Of a stretch of DNA of 64,000 nt, positions 22,876-34,436 are shown piece after piece. A program made the translations under genes and the position numbers. The DNA is from Blastobasis lacticolella (Eukaryota; Arthropoda; Insecta; Lepidoptera; Blastobasidae), in assembly GCA_905147135.1 (NCBI GenBank), contig LR990059.1:10377001-10441000 (forward strand), given 5' to 3'. Numbering within the stretch: position 1 is the stretch's first letter; each line of letters starts with the position of its first letter. The notes under the pieces are model-generated. The model made no database searches. It was given only the letters and a program-made list of their open reading frames with translations, and had not been told where the DNA came from.

Positions 22876-23700
22876 TTCATAATACGTTTATTTTACATAC
22901 ACATTATCTAACTCATTGTTTTTTATATTTAAAGTCATTAATTCACGCAATTTACGCAAATTAAAACAATCGTATGGCGCTTCAACTGTTGCCCGTTGCT
23001 AGGGAAAAATTACAATATCTCGCTTCTTTATTAACCGATTGGGACTATATAAAAATAGTTTTATATAGCTTAATAATGTGCCTTTATTTTCTTAGTACAT
23101 TATTTTGCTCTAAAGTTATCGGTTAAGTTGATAAAAAATAAATACGGAATTATTTTTTGTAAAATTTTACTATAATCTTGAATATCTCTGAAACCATCAT
23201 ATTCATACGGTTGTGTGTATGGATAATATTGTAGTACTCTTTATTCTGCGTAGTTTGATACCCCACACATTATTGCAAGTGAAATACACTGAATTTTAAA
23301 TGCAAATTTCAAAACGCGGCGGTGGCCATGTTGATGACGTCACAGCTGGAGAACCAGGCACTTCAGAGATTGTCTCCCGGCTGTTTTTTATTCAGAATAA
23401 CATACTTAACAACATACTAAAAGATGATGCTGGTTTCCGGAAGTGAACCTTTTTTTAGCTAAGGGAAGGGACTACTACAGACTAAGGAGAGGATATTACC
23501 AAAGAGAGCACAAAAAAGAGGAAAGGTCATGACTTGAAACATGGAAACGCCAGGGCGTACTCTTGCTCACTGAACTGTTCAACAGGATTATATCAACGGT
23601 GCTTATACCTGACACGTGGCGCGTAAATATTGTTACGCCAATCTGTAAAGGAAAGGACAGTGTGCAAAAGTGTGCCAACTATCGAGGAATCCAGAGTGCG
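22868..23700. repeat. Inverted copy of the 9.6-10.5 kb repeat
   Basis: 22868-23395 is the reverse complement of the unit at 10012-10511. 23396-23700 is the reverse complement of 9640-10011, including the RTE-like coding fragment. Small differences throughout indicate age. Confidence 0.8.
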
Positions 23701-23705
23701 AATAT
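23540..23705 (+). pseudogene. RTE-like reverse transcriptase fragment, copy 2
   Basis: Reads LLTELFNRIISTVL, IPDTWRVNIVTPICKGK and KCANYRGIQ, the block just upstream of the RTE reverse transcriptase fingers. It is cleaner than copy 1, which has a frameshift. Confidence 0.65.
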
Positions 23706-23709
23706 CGAG

Positions 23710-24215
23710 GTAACTTATGAGCCACAAAATAAAGCTATTCGAACGTATTATACGCCTTGTTCAAATGCCAATACAGCTACAGACCAGGCTGTATCACCAT
23801 GGAACTCACCCGTATTAACCCTTAGAACCCTCCAGTAGTCCCACTGCATTAGAAATATACCTCCGTATTTCGCATTCTTCGGCCTGCCCTGGTGGGCCCT
23901 GAGATCAAAGTTTGTGCCCGAGGCGTACATTGAAGTCAACACTGAAGCCGTCTAATACTAATACTTTTCCGATTATCATAGATGATCACCAGGGTTCTGT
24001 CTTGCGCCCTTAGTTGTTCTGCATTGTTCTTGATGCCATCTCAGCGGAAGCAACACACCTACTTGACGTAACCACGGTACACATGTACACACGTTAAAAG
24101 GGTAAACATGTGGAAGGAACTTAATGTTTTATATTATCGCAGATATTATCACACATTTTAAGGGTATGTTCCGGGTTTCCTACCACGTACCTATGTTGAC
24201 GAGTAGCCCGATATT
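23710..24215. other. No feature recognised
   Basis: Mixed-composition DNA without an assignable ORF or in-window repeat. Confidence 0.35.
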
Positions 24216-24786
24216 TCGACACAGTTGCATACATCATGGTCACGGGACGACTGGAGAGCTGCGAGTGCCGGACTGTGTTGGTTAGTGATAAAAAGGCCGA
24301 AGTCGATCTACCGACTTTCAAAAAAGTTGTCGGCGTCTACTGGAACTTGTACTCACTTGAAGTCGCGGCAGGGGTTCTCAGCGTTCTCAGCTCGCGTCGC
24401 TCGCTCATTCATTGCCTTTTGTTTTGTCATATTATTCTTTCAAAACCTAAAACTCCGAGCTCGCTGCGCTCGCTCAAATATTTTATTAATTTTAATAATC
24501 AGCCCAGCTTTTAAGGACTATAATTAAATAATTTTAATTTCTTATATTGTCTTTTATTACGTTCAGTATCACACATGACCTAAACCAAAATGTGGAGCTC
24601 GCTCCGCTCGCTTCTGCGTCTGGACGGTGGTCGCTTCCTTTTAGTCTTGGTTGTGTTGCGGTTGACCTTGAATCCATTATTACGTAGAACACATTCTACA
24701 TGTTATAGTTCTTGTTTCAAATTATCATTGTCACAAAGATCATTCGCTCTTCTAGAGATGTCACCACCGTAGGTCACCACGGAGTG

Positions 24787-25206
24787 CAATGAGGAGTTTT
24801 CCAGTAGGTATTGATAGTTTGTTTCAAAAAGCATCAATAGATGGCGCTACTACAATTTTGGTAATCTTCTTTAAATCTGTATGATGGTGGCAGTGATTTC
24901 ATGCAGCCAAGTAATACTAAACTTGAAAATAAAGTGTTTATTAATATAAACATAACTGTTAAAGGTTGAACGAAGTGTAAAAAGAAATATTTATAGAAGT
25001 TAGCACTATGTTCCATTATTATTACAACCTCTAAAATGGTTGAAAACTATTGACAAATATAATATTATCCAATACGACGTACCCAGTGTTTATATCCTGT
25101 TTGCTAAGAACCTATTTCAAGCGATTATCAATTACCAAAATTGTCGGGGCGCCATCTAGTGAGTGGTTAGGAATGCCTTAAATACCTATTGGAAAACTCC
25201 TCATTG
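24787..25206. mobile_element. 420-bp TIR element with small ORF, copy 1
   Basis: Ends are CAATGAGGAGTTTTCCAGTA at 24787 and its near reverse complement finishing CTCCTCATTG at 25206. Subterminal GATGGCGC motifs are inverted too. It interrupts the Penelope-like remnant. A second copy of the same length, 37661-38080, is in the opposite orientation. No target duplication is certain. Confidence 0.85.
24834..25016 (-). CDS. Small membrane-protein ORF of the 420-bp element, copy 1
   Basis: A 60-residue ORF beginning [18 protein letters not shown], followed by a hydrophobic stretch of about 23 residues (VMFILINTLF...LLG) that would be one membrane helix, then a short polar tail. I recognise no family. 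Copy 2 keeps the ORF with 11 nucleotide differences and no indels or stops. Seven residues differ and at least three changes are silent. That ratio fits neutral drift as well as coding use, so whether it is translated is open. Confidence 0.4.
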   Translation of the reverse strand: MEHSANFYKYFFLHFVQPLTVMFILINTLFSSLVLLGCMKSLPPSYRFKEDYQNCSSAIY

Positions 25207-25893
25207 TCGCGGGTGGTGATGTGATGACGCGTGCAGGTATAGGTCCGTGTGAGTTGGTTTTCGGTAATAATAGTACCGTCCTTCCGAACCATAACTTTCA
25301 CATCCAAAAATGCCAGTCCTATCCTGCTCTAAAGCACGCTCCACATGTGGACAGTTCCGCGGGAACACGAGAATGTAGAGGGAGTATTCGTGTAGTCCCG
25401 TGCATGTTTGGCATGTCTCGCCTCTTTCATAGACTAAATAGAGATAGTTTGTTGTCGTCTCGATTCGATCGATTTTATATTAATATTCCGAGCGCTTTTT
25501 CCCGTAACAGGTTCGGAGTACACTTGACCATGATCCAGGATATTAGTAGATCAAGTAATAACAGTAGAGCAGCTGCCATCACCTCTGTGACCCTGTTTAC
25601 AGTAGATTACTGATATTACACCGATGAATCGATAAAATGTCGCTCTTTTTGACACCACCACATCCCTAATAGGCGAGAATGTAGAGGGTCGACCAAAGTC
25701 CCGGCAAAAGTTTCGCCGGAACTTTCGGCGAACATGTGGAGCGCGCTTAACTCATATGTGAACCGTATTCTGATGTTATTGAGGTGAGTGATACACTGCT
25801 CAAACGCCGCTTCTCCACCACTTCAAGTATACAGAAAATATCGTCCATGTATCTTTTCCACATCTTAATTTTAAATGGTGCAGTTGCACAAAG

Positions 25894-26150
25894 GTAGAGC
25901 TCGTCTAGTCTAAAATGACGCGCCCCACTACTTAGTTAGTTGATTTCGATGTGTGAGTGCAAATATTGATAACGACACTTCATCTGTGTGGGAGCCAATG
26001 AACGACGCGTTATCCTACGTTTGAATCTCACCGGCAACTGAATGACCAATTACAACGGGTTTTGTATATGTATTGCGTCCATATTTTAAACTTGCTTGTG
26101 TGCGTTAATGCGATAGTGGGGCGCGTCATTTTAAATTAGACGAGCTCTAC
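25894..26150. mobile_element. 257-bp MITE with long inverted repeats
   Basis: GTAGAGCTCGTCTAG and ATGACGCGCCCCACTA at the left are matched by TAGTGGGGCGCGTCAT and AGACGAGCTCTAC at the right, inverted repeats of about 37 bp. It lies next to the Penelope reverse transcriptase block. No coding capacity. Confidence 0.75.
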
Positions 26151-26790
26151 GCGGCAGGAAAACCGGATACCCTTAAAAATATGTGGAAGGAAATCTTAAA
26201 AACGGAGGTTTGAAGCTGAAAGTCTTCAAATACTATTCAGTTATAATGCAATAAGTAGGAAGGAAGCCCCATAGGATGTAGGTAGCTTCGCATGTGGATT
26301 TGCAATTAAAGAGTTTTATAACAAAAATACATATTTAGTAATAAGATGAATTTACACTACGTTTGAATGAAACAATATATTCGTGGTACTCAAATAGGAT
26401 TTGCTTCGGATCTTAAGAATCTGTAGCAATGCGTCGTACGCTATAGTCAGAAGGTCCACACAGCAAGGGCCTAGGTTCTCACGTGTTTTTACGGTGTAGC
26501 AAATCCTCGTAGCTCGTTGATACCGCCAACACTTACTGAACCAACCAGGCGTGGTGAATATAAGCATTACTCTTTCTCTTAATGCCTTTCCATCATGATT
26601 TGTTATTATTGTGATAAGAGTGAGAATAACGATAATTATTCTGAAACAAAAAACAAAACTGTGTTTGTATAAATATTATTAGATTCATTATACAACCACA
26701 TCAACAACTAATCCAAATACTTACTGGAAGTACATATACGAGTACGTAGGTACTTATTAATTATAATTTTGCGCTCTTGGTGCATCGTTT
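26150..26790. other. No gene recognised; probable 3' UTR of the 26.8-kb gene
   Basis: AT-rich. The part next to 26793 is expected to be the 3' UTR of the minus-strand Gln-rich gene. Confidence 0.4.
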
Positions 26791-26792
26791 AT

Positions 26793-29341
26793 TTACTGAT
26801 CTACATTAGATTTACTATCAGTTTCTTTGTTATCTTGTTCATAACCCTGTAGACTGTCCACATTTTCAAACGTTGTTGTCTCATCATTGTAGTTTTGATT
26901 GCTAGATTGCATTGGTTGTTCATCATATCCGGCTTCAGGCTGCTGTTGCTGATAGCCTTCAAAATTCTGTTCTAATTGTTGATTCTGGTAATCGTAACCG
27001 TTATCATATTGTTGTACATACGCTTGATCAAATTGTTGGTTTGTTTCTTCATATACATTAGTTTCCTGCGGCATTTGTCCTTCTCCGTCATTTTGTTGTT
27101 CATAACCTTCATTATATTGTTGGATTGTCTCGTTATAATCAACGGGCTCTGATAGTAGTTGCCCTTCACTTCCAGTTTGTTGTGCATAACCTTGATCATA
27201 TTGTTGGTTTGTTTCATTGTAATCATTAACCCCTGGCGGTATTTGCCCTTCACCTTCATTTTGTTGTACATAACCTTGATGATATTCTTGGTGTGTCTCG
27301 TTGTATGCATTAGGATCTGGCGGTTGTGCCGCTTCACCTTCAGTTTGCGGTAAATAACCTTGTTCATATTGTGGATCTGTATTGTTATATTCATTATGTT
27401 CTGGCGGGATTTCCCCATTACCGTCATAGTAATTATACTGCTGATTATACTCCTCATTTTGCCCATAAGCCGCGTCTGGAACTTCCTGACCTGCTGTTTC
27501 TATATTACCTTCAGGATAGTACATATTATCCTGTTGAGAATCGTACTGATCTGGATTAACACCCTCAATATTTTGTGGGATGGTCTCAATATTGTCAACA
27601 TTTTCTGCAGACATTTCTAAATTATTACTATTATAAGAAACGTTTTCTTGTAATTGAGTACTATCTTGATAATCAGCCGCATGTAATTGTGAATCAAGTT
27701 GATTTTCAAGTTCAACCTCGCCATGTTGCTGATTAAGTTCGAAATTAGGAACGCTTTCAGCAACTGTGTAATCAGGGTGGTTGACTAAACCAACATTATT
27801 TACTTGAGTTATTGTGGTTTCCTCACATATGTTTTCATCGGCAGGCTTAATCTCGATTTCATTATTAGTATCAGTAGCGCCGATGTCTTTGTATGATCGA
27901 GCTTCGTAACTTAATTTTTGATCCATCTGGTCATGTATTTGAGATGAAGGTGCATTTTGATTAACTGCATCATCATTATTATGTAATGACTGTTCAGTAT
28001 TTGTAGTTGTAAGTTCTGCTGGAACATAATCATGCCCAGGTGTAATTTCATTTTGTAAAGCCGTTAAATTGTAATCTTGCGGATTTGTGTATATCGTATC
28101 CTGTAAAAGTACATCACCGCTTGCTGTTAAGTTTTCACTTAGCGTAGGATGGATCGGATATTGTCTATTATCAACTTCTGAATAATTTTCATAATTATCT
28201 TGCATATGTTTTCCGTTTTTGAGATATGAACTATCCTGGTCTAATTTACCCGCTTGATTCGACAAATTATTTTTTAAATCCTTCATATTATTGAACGACA
28301 GTTTAACATCAGATTCTTTTATTTCTGTATCAAGTTCTTCAGATATTTTATGCTCTTCCACCAATAACTGAGGAGTGTTGTCGATAATATCTTCAAAGTT
28401 TTTATTTTCTTTACTGTTATAGTTTGTTGTAGACTTTTCAAATGATTCTCCTTTTTCATAATTTTTCAATTTATCTAGGATATCGTATTTACTTTTCCAA
28501 TCACTCCCATCAGTTTCCGTGGTTTTAAACTCGCAGATGTCGGACTCGGGGTTAGGTTGGGTGTAACTGTTGCTCAAACGTTTTGGTATAATAATATATT
28601 TTTTACTCAATTCTTTCAGTACAATGGACTCTCCTGAACTCAAAGATGGCGCATCTGAATTATTCAGTGTCGGTTGAATTAACAATCTATCTCCTGGAGA
28701 AATAACTCGATTTTGAAGAATAATTTCCGCACTACGCGGGGTTTTACCAGGCTGAAAACAATAATAATATCACATAAAATAACGTTTCATAGATGTATTT
28801 AACTAATATTATTCTCCGTAAATTCGGTTGGTTGGATTCACACTTTCACACAAATAGAAAGTAGGTTACTAGGGTAAGACATGAAAATTTGTGTCTCCCT
28901 CCCACATGCTATTATGGATGCGAAAAAGGATAAGATTGAAAAATAATTCATCCTAACCAATACTTCTTAGACGAAGGTGTACCCATGCCCATAGAATATT
29001 AGACGCATTAATAATATTTTCTTTTTATTGTGCCTGTGCCTAAAACATGGGACGTTTACAATATTGGCTGATGACGAATTCTAAACCAGCCACTGACCTG
29101 CCAGAGCTTGGAGATTACGTAGGTATCTATAGAGAAAGCTGTCAGCCAGAGGATGATTATGTTATGATGATGAGTAGGTCAAAACTACTGAGTACTTACA
29201 TTTACTTTAACTAAAGCATTGGAGTAACGCATTTTGTCCAATTTCTCCAATATGTATTCGTTGCGTTCTTTTCTCTTTTTATCCTCTTCGAGGAATGCAT
29301 CGTATTGTTTCCTGAGCGCGTTGATTCGTGTAGATTTGGTC
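26793..29341 (-). CDS. Gln/Tyr-rich protein with coiled-coil-like segment, 3' exons only
   Basis: Two exons supported: 29200-29341 (acceptor TACTCAG, donor GTAAGT) and 28751-26793 (acceptor TTTTCAG), joined in phase as ...NALVKVN|PGKTPRSAE. The short exon encodes RINALRKQYDAFLEEDKK and KRKERNEYILEKLDKMR, charged and helical, probably coiled coil. The long exon adds about 650 residues, first acidic and Ser/Asn-rich. The C-terminal half is Gln/Asn/Tyr/Glu-rich, with about five copies of a 28-residue unit of the type YNETNQQYDQGYAQQ...GEGQ. The first coding exons were not found upstream, so start and N-terminus are unknown. I do not recognise the family. Low-complexity composition suggests a scaffold or condensate-type protein, which is inference. 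Confidence 0.75.
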
Positions 29342-30480
29342 CTGAGTAAAGAAAAAGGTTAGTAAATAACGATGACGAGTGATAATGAGATAATTACCTG
29401 ACCTGCCAACTCCTGCATCATTTCAAGATCAAGGCGGGCCCTGGCCCTTTACGCGCGGGAGCACAACCGGAATATTGACGCCAAGATGATGATGTCGAGT
29501 TGAGTGTTAAATAAGAAAAAAGAAAGGGTCTAAGGCGCTGTCCTAGTTGGCAACGGTCGTGCGACCATTAGGGCAGTTTTGAGGTCCCCTATTGGTCGAG
29601 CGACACCCATCATACGACCGTGGTCGCAGGACATTGCCTTAATGTGCACCTAGTGGGACAAGGGCAGGGGGTTAAGATTATCCGAGGTTCTAACTACTTA
29701 CAAATGAACGGTAGTGGTTCAAAGAGAAGAATGACTGTGCAACAGAATGTCTCTACGATGAAGGGGAAAAAAATTATGGTGCTATTAGATAGAGTACAGT
29801 ACTTACTTTTTATCCGATCTTCCCATTAGTGAGGCTATGTCTAGGCGTAGTTCCCTTGCAGCTTACGTAGTCGAGACTGAGGCGGCGACCACGTAAACAA
29901 AGCAGAGCCCCGCACAACCTTCTCCAAGGTTTCGCAGCTGGCACGGCTCTACTTGACACCATAGGTAGGTATAGATGGGACGTAAACCAAATAAACAGCG
30001 GCCGGTGGTTGTACAGATAAGGTAGATGATAGCTTACGAAATACTGTATCTACGCATTAGTTCATACGTTTTATAACATACACAATATGTACCTATGTAT
30101 CTAGTGGTTTTTTGAGTCAAGCAATCGAATTACGGAAGGGTTTACTGACCACGGTTTTTAATCGTCTTGGACACCAGGAAGACGCGTAACATATTTAAGT
30201 AAGACAAAAATGGGCCTTATTCTATGAGCAATACCGTCCACTTTGATCTTGCTCTCTGAATGAGGAGTTGGGGTCCTACATTAAGGGTGGTTTAATCGAA
30301 GCCTCTCCGGCACACTCCGCCTATGTAGGTATTTTTATTGTTGTTATTTGCTAACTTACTTACCTACAAAATTATTACTTTTATTACGTTAATTTATAAT
30401 CGCGAAACTTTAAAGCAGACACAGAAGACAGCACCTCAGCCTACCCTGCTTAAACTTTAGACCTGCGGTTTGTACGCGCA
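29342..30480. other. Intergenic or intronic, SINE tail only
   Basis: 29410-29490 matches the SINE tail (AAGGCGGGCCCTGGCCC then CACAACCGGAATATTGACGC and GATGATG). Otherwise no feature. It may be intron of the gene ending at 26793. Confidence 0.5.
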
Positions 30481-30487
30481 TTTTGCT

Positions 30488-30830
30488 GGGTTAGGTTGAT
30501 GTGCTGCCTTTTGGACTAGGTAAAGGTTGCTGTTTTTGGCCATGTGGTGTCCGGCAGAGTAGAATACAACCAACCCTTTACACTCGTGAGTGTCGTAGAG
30601 GGCGACTAATGTTTTCGAGGAAAAGATATATAGTCTCCATAGGTTATAAAATGATATTTATATTTAAGCAGCGTATTTATATTTACAACACTGCGATCTC
30701 CAACCCGTCTGCCAAGCGTGGACATTATGGCAATAACCTCCTCTCTCACTGGAGAGGCCCTAAGTCTCTGCAGTGGATTGTTATGGGCTGTGTTGATAAA
30801 AAGTTGCTGTTAAAAATAAAATAACTTTCA
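30488..30830. repeat. Dispersed repeat, copy 1
   Basis: Inverted relative to 55030-55395. Shared segments include GTGGTGTCCGGCAGAGTAGA, CCCTTTACA, CTAATGTTTTCG, ACACTGCGATCTCCAACCCG and GGCAATAACCTCC. A third partial copy lies at 34170-34290. Probably a SINE or LINE 3' end; its class is not decided. Confidence 0.7.
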
Positions 30831-30834
30831 GTAG

Positions 30835-32280
30835 GTACCAATCTATAGCCTGTGAATTATTTCACTATGAAGGAGTCTTGAGTATATTAGCACCTATTCT
30901 CATTTTTAAAATAAATATAGAAGTCACCGTCTGGTTGGTAAAGTGTGTAGTTGATTCTGAGGTACCAGGCAACTGCTGGCACCGGTCGTCGGCGAGGATG
31001 ACCTTCAACCTACCCCGCGGTACGGAGGCATGTCACGAAACCTATCTACATGCAATTTATAGCAGCAACACGTATAGTCGTAATCTGAAATAGACATGTG
31101 AAAGAGTAGGTACGACTCCCTCCCTATAATAGGTAAGATAGTTACTTCAATTTTTACCTTCCCTTTGTACCTATTTGATTTTTGCCTTGACCCAACAAAG
31201 TATCTTCGTTTTCCCCTCGAATGAATAGGTAGGTACCAAAAGTTAGTTGATATTTCAATCAAGCGATATAATAGAACACAAAATTTTAAAATGTTCTAAA
31301 CCTCGATTTTTTTTGTTTTGCTCATAACCTCTGTACGGTCCATTCCAGCGAAATGTTACTTTACGACTTTAAGAGCATAAAATATAAATAATAATAAAAT
31401 TTTGCGACTAATGAGTACCTAGGCGATGAGTTCTCATAATGCTGACCTGTTTTGAACATGTTTTCTACTAGGCACACCGCTTGTCCGAACGAAATAATAA
31501 GTTTTGGTACCTGCTTGTTGACACAAAATTTCATGTTCTTGAATTTGTTATGAGTTAACTTTTCGCTAGGATGCACCGCATAGCTAAGATATTTAATAAC
31601 GAAAAACCAAGAAAGTTCGAAAATGCTCTCATAGCCGTAAAAGCTAATTAAGAGAATATTCCAGGACATCCAGAATATAGGTTCTCCCATCTGGGATCGA
31701 CTGGCCTTTTTTTGGGTCATGTTTAGAGTTGTCTGAACACATTGGTGCAGTATTCGTTTAGTAATTATAAATTTCATTGATTTGTATGAAAGCCACCATA
31801 TCTTTTCGAGGTCTGCCTTGGCGGGCACGTCGTTTCAACACGCCGGAGACTGCCCAGCATTTATGAGCATAATTGAAACCTCCCTATGTTGTCAACTCTA
31901 ACCGCCGTGCCGTCCCGAATTGAGACCTTGCCTAAATATATCGAAACGAGTGTCCAAGATCTAGACCGGCTCTTAGTGGTAACTGGCAGAATGTAGTAAA
32001 TACAGTAATCTGCAGAGAGAACTGACATCCTTCCTTACCATACATTTAGTGTAGGTATGCTAGGGGTGTCCATCCATTGCCGTATTAAGCGACTACTTTT
32101 CTAAATGTTAAAGACAGGTCTTTCATAAACTTTACTGTTGAGTAGGTAGGTAGGTAAGATATAAAAAAACTTGATCATAAAATTAGTTTACCGGTCAGTG
32201 TTGAGGGTGAAGTAGATAAGAAAGAGATAGCGAATTTATTTATAAGAAAATTTAGTATCTAGTAAGTTACTTATTTTTGA
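30835..32280. other. No gene recognised
   Basis: AT-rich DNA. The longest ORF (31361-31828, minus, 155 codons) has no recognisable domain or splice context and I do not call it a gene. Confidence 0.5.
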
Positions 32281-32284
32281 TAAA

Positions 32285-32890
32285 AAAAATCATCTTGGCG
32301 TTAAGGTCCCGGTTATGCTCTAGTTGCAAGTATTCTTCTTGTTTAGTTAACGTATCAACCCGTTCCAAAAGGTGTCATACTAACTAATAGGTCGCACCTA
32401 GACCCTAGATCTGTAGTCGAACAAACACAGTGGATCGAACAAAGTGCGTCGTCAAGTACAAAGGGACTAATTATGGTTTAGATTTTAGAAGCAGGAAGTC
32501 GAAGACCGTTAGAAGAAAATGGACAGCGTTACATGTCCATTTAATCGCGATCTCCGATTTTGATGATGATGGATTTCAACCACTTAGGTGTTCGCGCGAG
32601 TTTATCGGTCGGAGTCCATCGGGCATGACTACTTAAATAATTCGAGTAGCTCGATCGCCATCTCACTCAGTTGCGGTTTGAGCGAGTGAGATAAAATAAA
32701 ATAATAATCATCTTTGCGTTAATGGCTCGGTTATGCTCTCGCGCGGGAAAGCCCGGGGTCCGCCTTGACCATGATAGACTGTTACCTGACCTCCGTGACT
32801 CTGCTACCAGGGGAATCTGACCAGATTAGATCATGCACATTCAGTCGCCTGAATGTGCAGGTTTCATTAAACCTATGTAGTTTACCTGCA
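32285..32890 (-). repeat. SINE fragments and a hairpin repeat
   Basis: 32290-32335 and 32700-32880 are minus-strand pieces of the tRNA-headed SINE (tail AACGC...GAGCATAACCGAGCCAT; body CTGGTCAGATTCCCCTGG and GAAACCTGCACATTCAGG). Between them 32570-32700 matches 51140-51260, sharing GTTGCGGTTTGAGCGAGT and an ATCTCACTC/GAGTGAGAT stem. Confidence 0.7.
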
Positions 32891-32894
32891 TAGG

Positions 32895-33450
32895 GGCAAG
32901 AGTGGTCAAATTCCGTAGCCGTAGAGGGGAAAGCGGACGGAGCTTCGCTTGGTCTGTGTGGTAGTTTGTGGGCATCGTTCTCTTTCTCTAATCGGGCGGA
33001 GGTGGTATGATCAGACTTTTGTTGCCCACATAATTTGGCGGTCTGCAAGAGACGGGCCGTACCAAACGAAGGCGGTCCTCTTGCAGCTTATATGCGATGT
33101 CTTGGACGCGAATGTAGGTGTTTCGAAAATTTTCATTGCACCATGTTTATTTCCGTGACGCGCATCTCCTGCTTGTACCATTCTACTAATATAGAGACCA
33201 AGTCTCTCTGCCGTAAGTATGTGTGTGGTCTTATAGACCTGTCGATTCAAACCACGAGAGCCAACTACGAGTCGTCTCGATTTAATCAGGCTTACCCTTG
33301 GCACAACTCCTTGATTCGGAGGGAAATCCGGTGGCTGCATAACAGGGTGACCGTGAGGGTAATTTACTCCTGTTCATTTTAACACTCGAACATGCCAACT
33401 TGTAAATGATTTTCAGACCCTTAGACGATTTTAACTAATCGTACAAAGGA
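32895..33450. other. No feature recognised
   Basis: Overlapping ORFs up to 115 codons on both strands, none recognisable. Confidence 0.4.
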
Positions 33451-33454
33451 CGTA

Positions 33455-33625
33455 AGTGGTCGCGTCTAGCTCTGGACAGCTCGTTTGATGGCATGTTTAG
33501 CACGCTATAGGTACGCCAAACAACGCTCGACAGATTTTCAGAGGGCTTTCATCAGTCAGATCTCCGTCTGGCCTGTGTCGTTCCACCACCAGATCTCCTT
33601 GGCAAGCCTGCTTCCATCTCCCTGC
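33455..33625 (-). pseudogene. RTE-type LINE linker fragment
   Basis: On the minus strand: KEIWWWND, then after stops AKHAIKRAV. The WWW-N-D block and the Lys/Ala-rich segment correspond to the region between endonuclease and reverse transcriptase in RTE elements. Three stops; dead. Confidence 0.5.
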
Positions 33626-34164
33626 ACACCAACACACCTGGTTTAGCGTCGGCACCGCTCCCTTAGACTAGCCGAAGAAATACAAAGGGTAGGTACTTCA
33701 ATATGAATACCATTTACAACGACAGGCCCGTATCCCGGTGCAGTCTTAGCCCCCTTAAGCTTCTTCTTCTTGTTTGCTTCTTGTCTATTTCTAATCCAAT
33801 ATGTGTTTAGATAGCAGATACGCGGCGGTTAGTCTGAAAACCTAGAAAATCCAACAAAGCTCAACCCCTTTCTTTCCAGTGCACATTCCAGTGTAAGGTA
33901 CTATTTTCACTGATATGTCAATAAATATCAAGGTTTTATGGTTTATGGTCATGGTTACTTAAAGCGACAGTGACAGCAGACCCCAGACCAACCAATTTTG
34001 TTTATTTTCTTGTTGGACTATTTGTACTTGTAAAAAAAATTGTAATAAATGGGTGTGTGATGTTCACTATGCCCATTTATAATTACTGAAAACTTAACGG
34101 GTTATTAACAAGTCTATTTAGGTACGTACCTCTTTCTATGTAATACAGTTTATATTATATAACC

Positions 34165-34295
34165 TCATCTTCAACAGCCTAGTCCACTAGGACCTCAACT
34201 TTCTACAAATCAGTAGAGTATTTTGGCATAATCTCTACACTTGGCGTTCGGGTTAGAGATCACAGTATTGAAAATACACAACAGAAAAGAAAACT
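34165..34295. repeat. Dispersed repeat, partial copy 3
   Basis: GGCATAATCTCTACACTTGG, GGGTTAGAGATCACAGTATT match 55145-55200 in the same orientation. Confidence 0.55.
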
Positions 34296-34436
34296 AGCGA
34301 TGTAACCTGGTTAGTCTCTAAGATATTAGCTGCCTTATCACAAGTGGTACACCTTTAAATCAAAGGCATTGATACAGTATTCTCCTCTGCCAAAACACAA
34401 TTCGATTTCAGATAATTTTTTAATTTCAGGGTAAAT

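Larger units (their letters stand above)
24220..25880 (-). pseudogene. Penelope-like element remnant
   Basis: On the minus strand, from the right: MWKRYMDDIFCIL (reverse transcriptase active site, about 25790-25860), HLNNIRIRFTYE, LAFLDVKV, YRKPTHTDLYLHASSHHHP (ends near 25210). After a 420-bp insertion come the TYGGDISRRANDLCD and NNGF segments (24600-24785). The order and motifs are those of Penelope-like elements. Frameshifts and two inserted elements disable it. Confidence 0.7.

Noticed and set aside
25221..25613. A 130-codon plus-strand ORF
   Set aside because: Lies on the antisense of the Penelope-like remnant and has no domain.
31361..31828. A 155-codon minus-strand gene
   Set aside because: No recognisable domain, no splice or UTR context, AT-rich DNA in which such an ORF can occur by chance.
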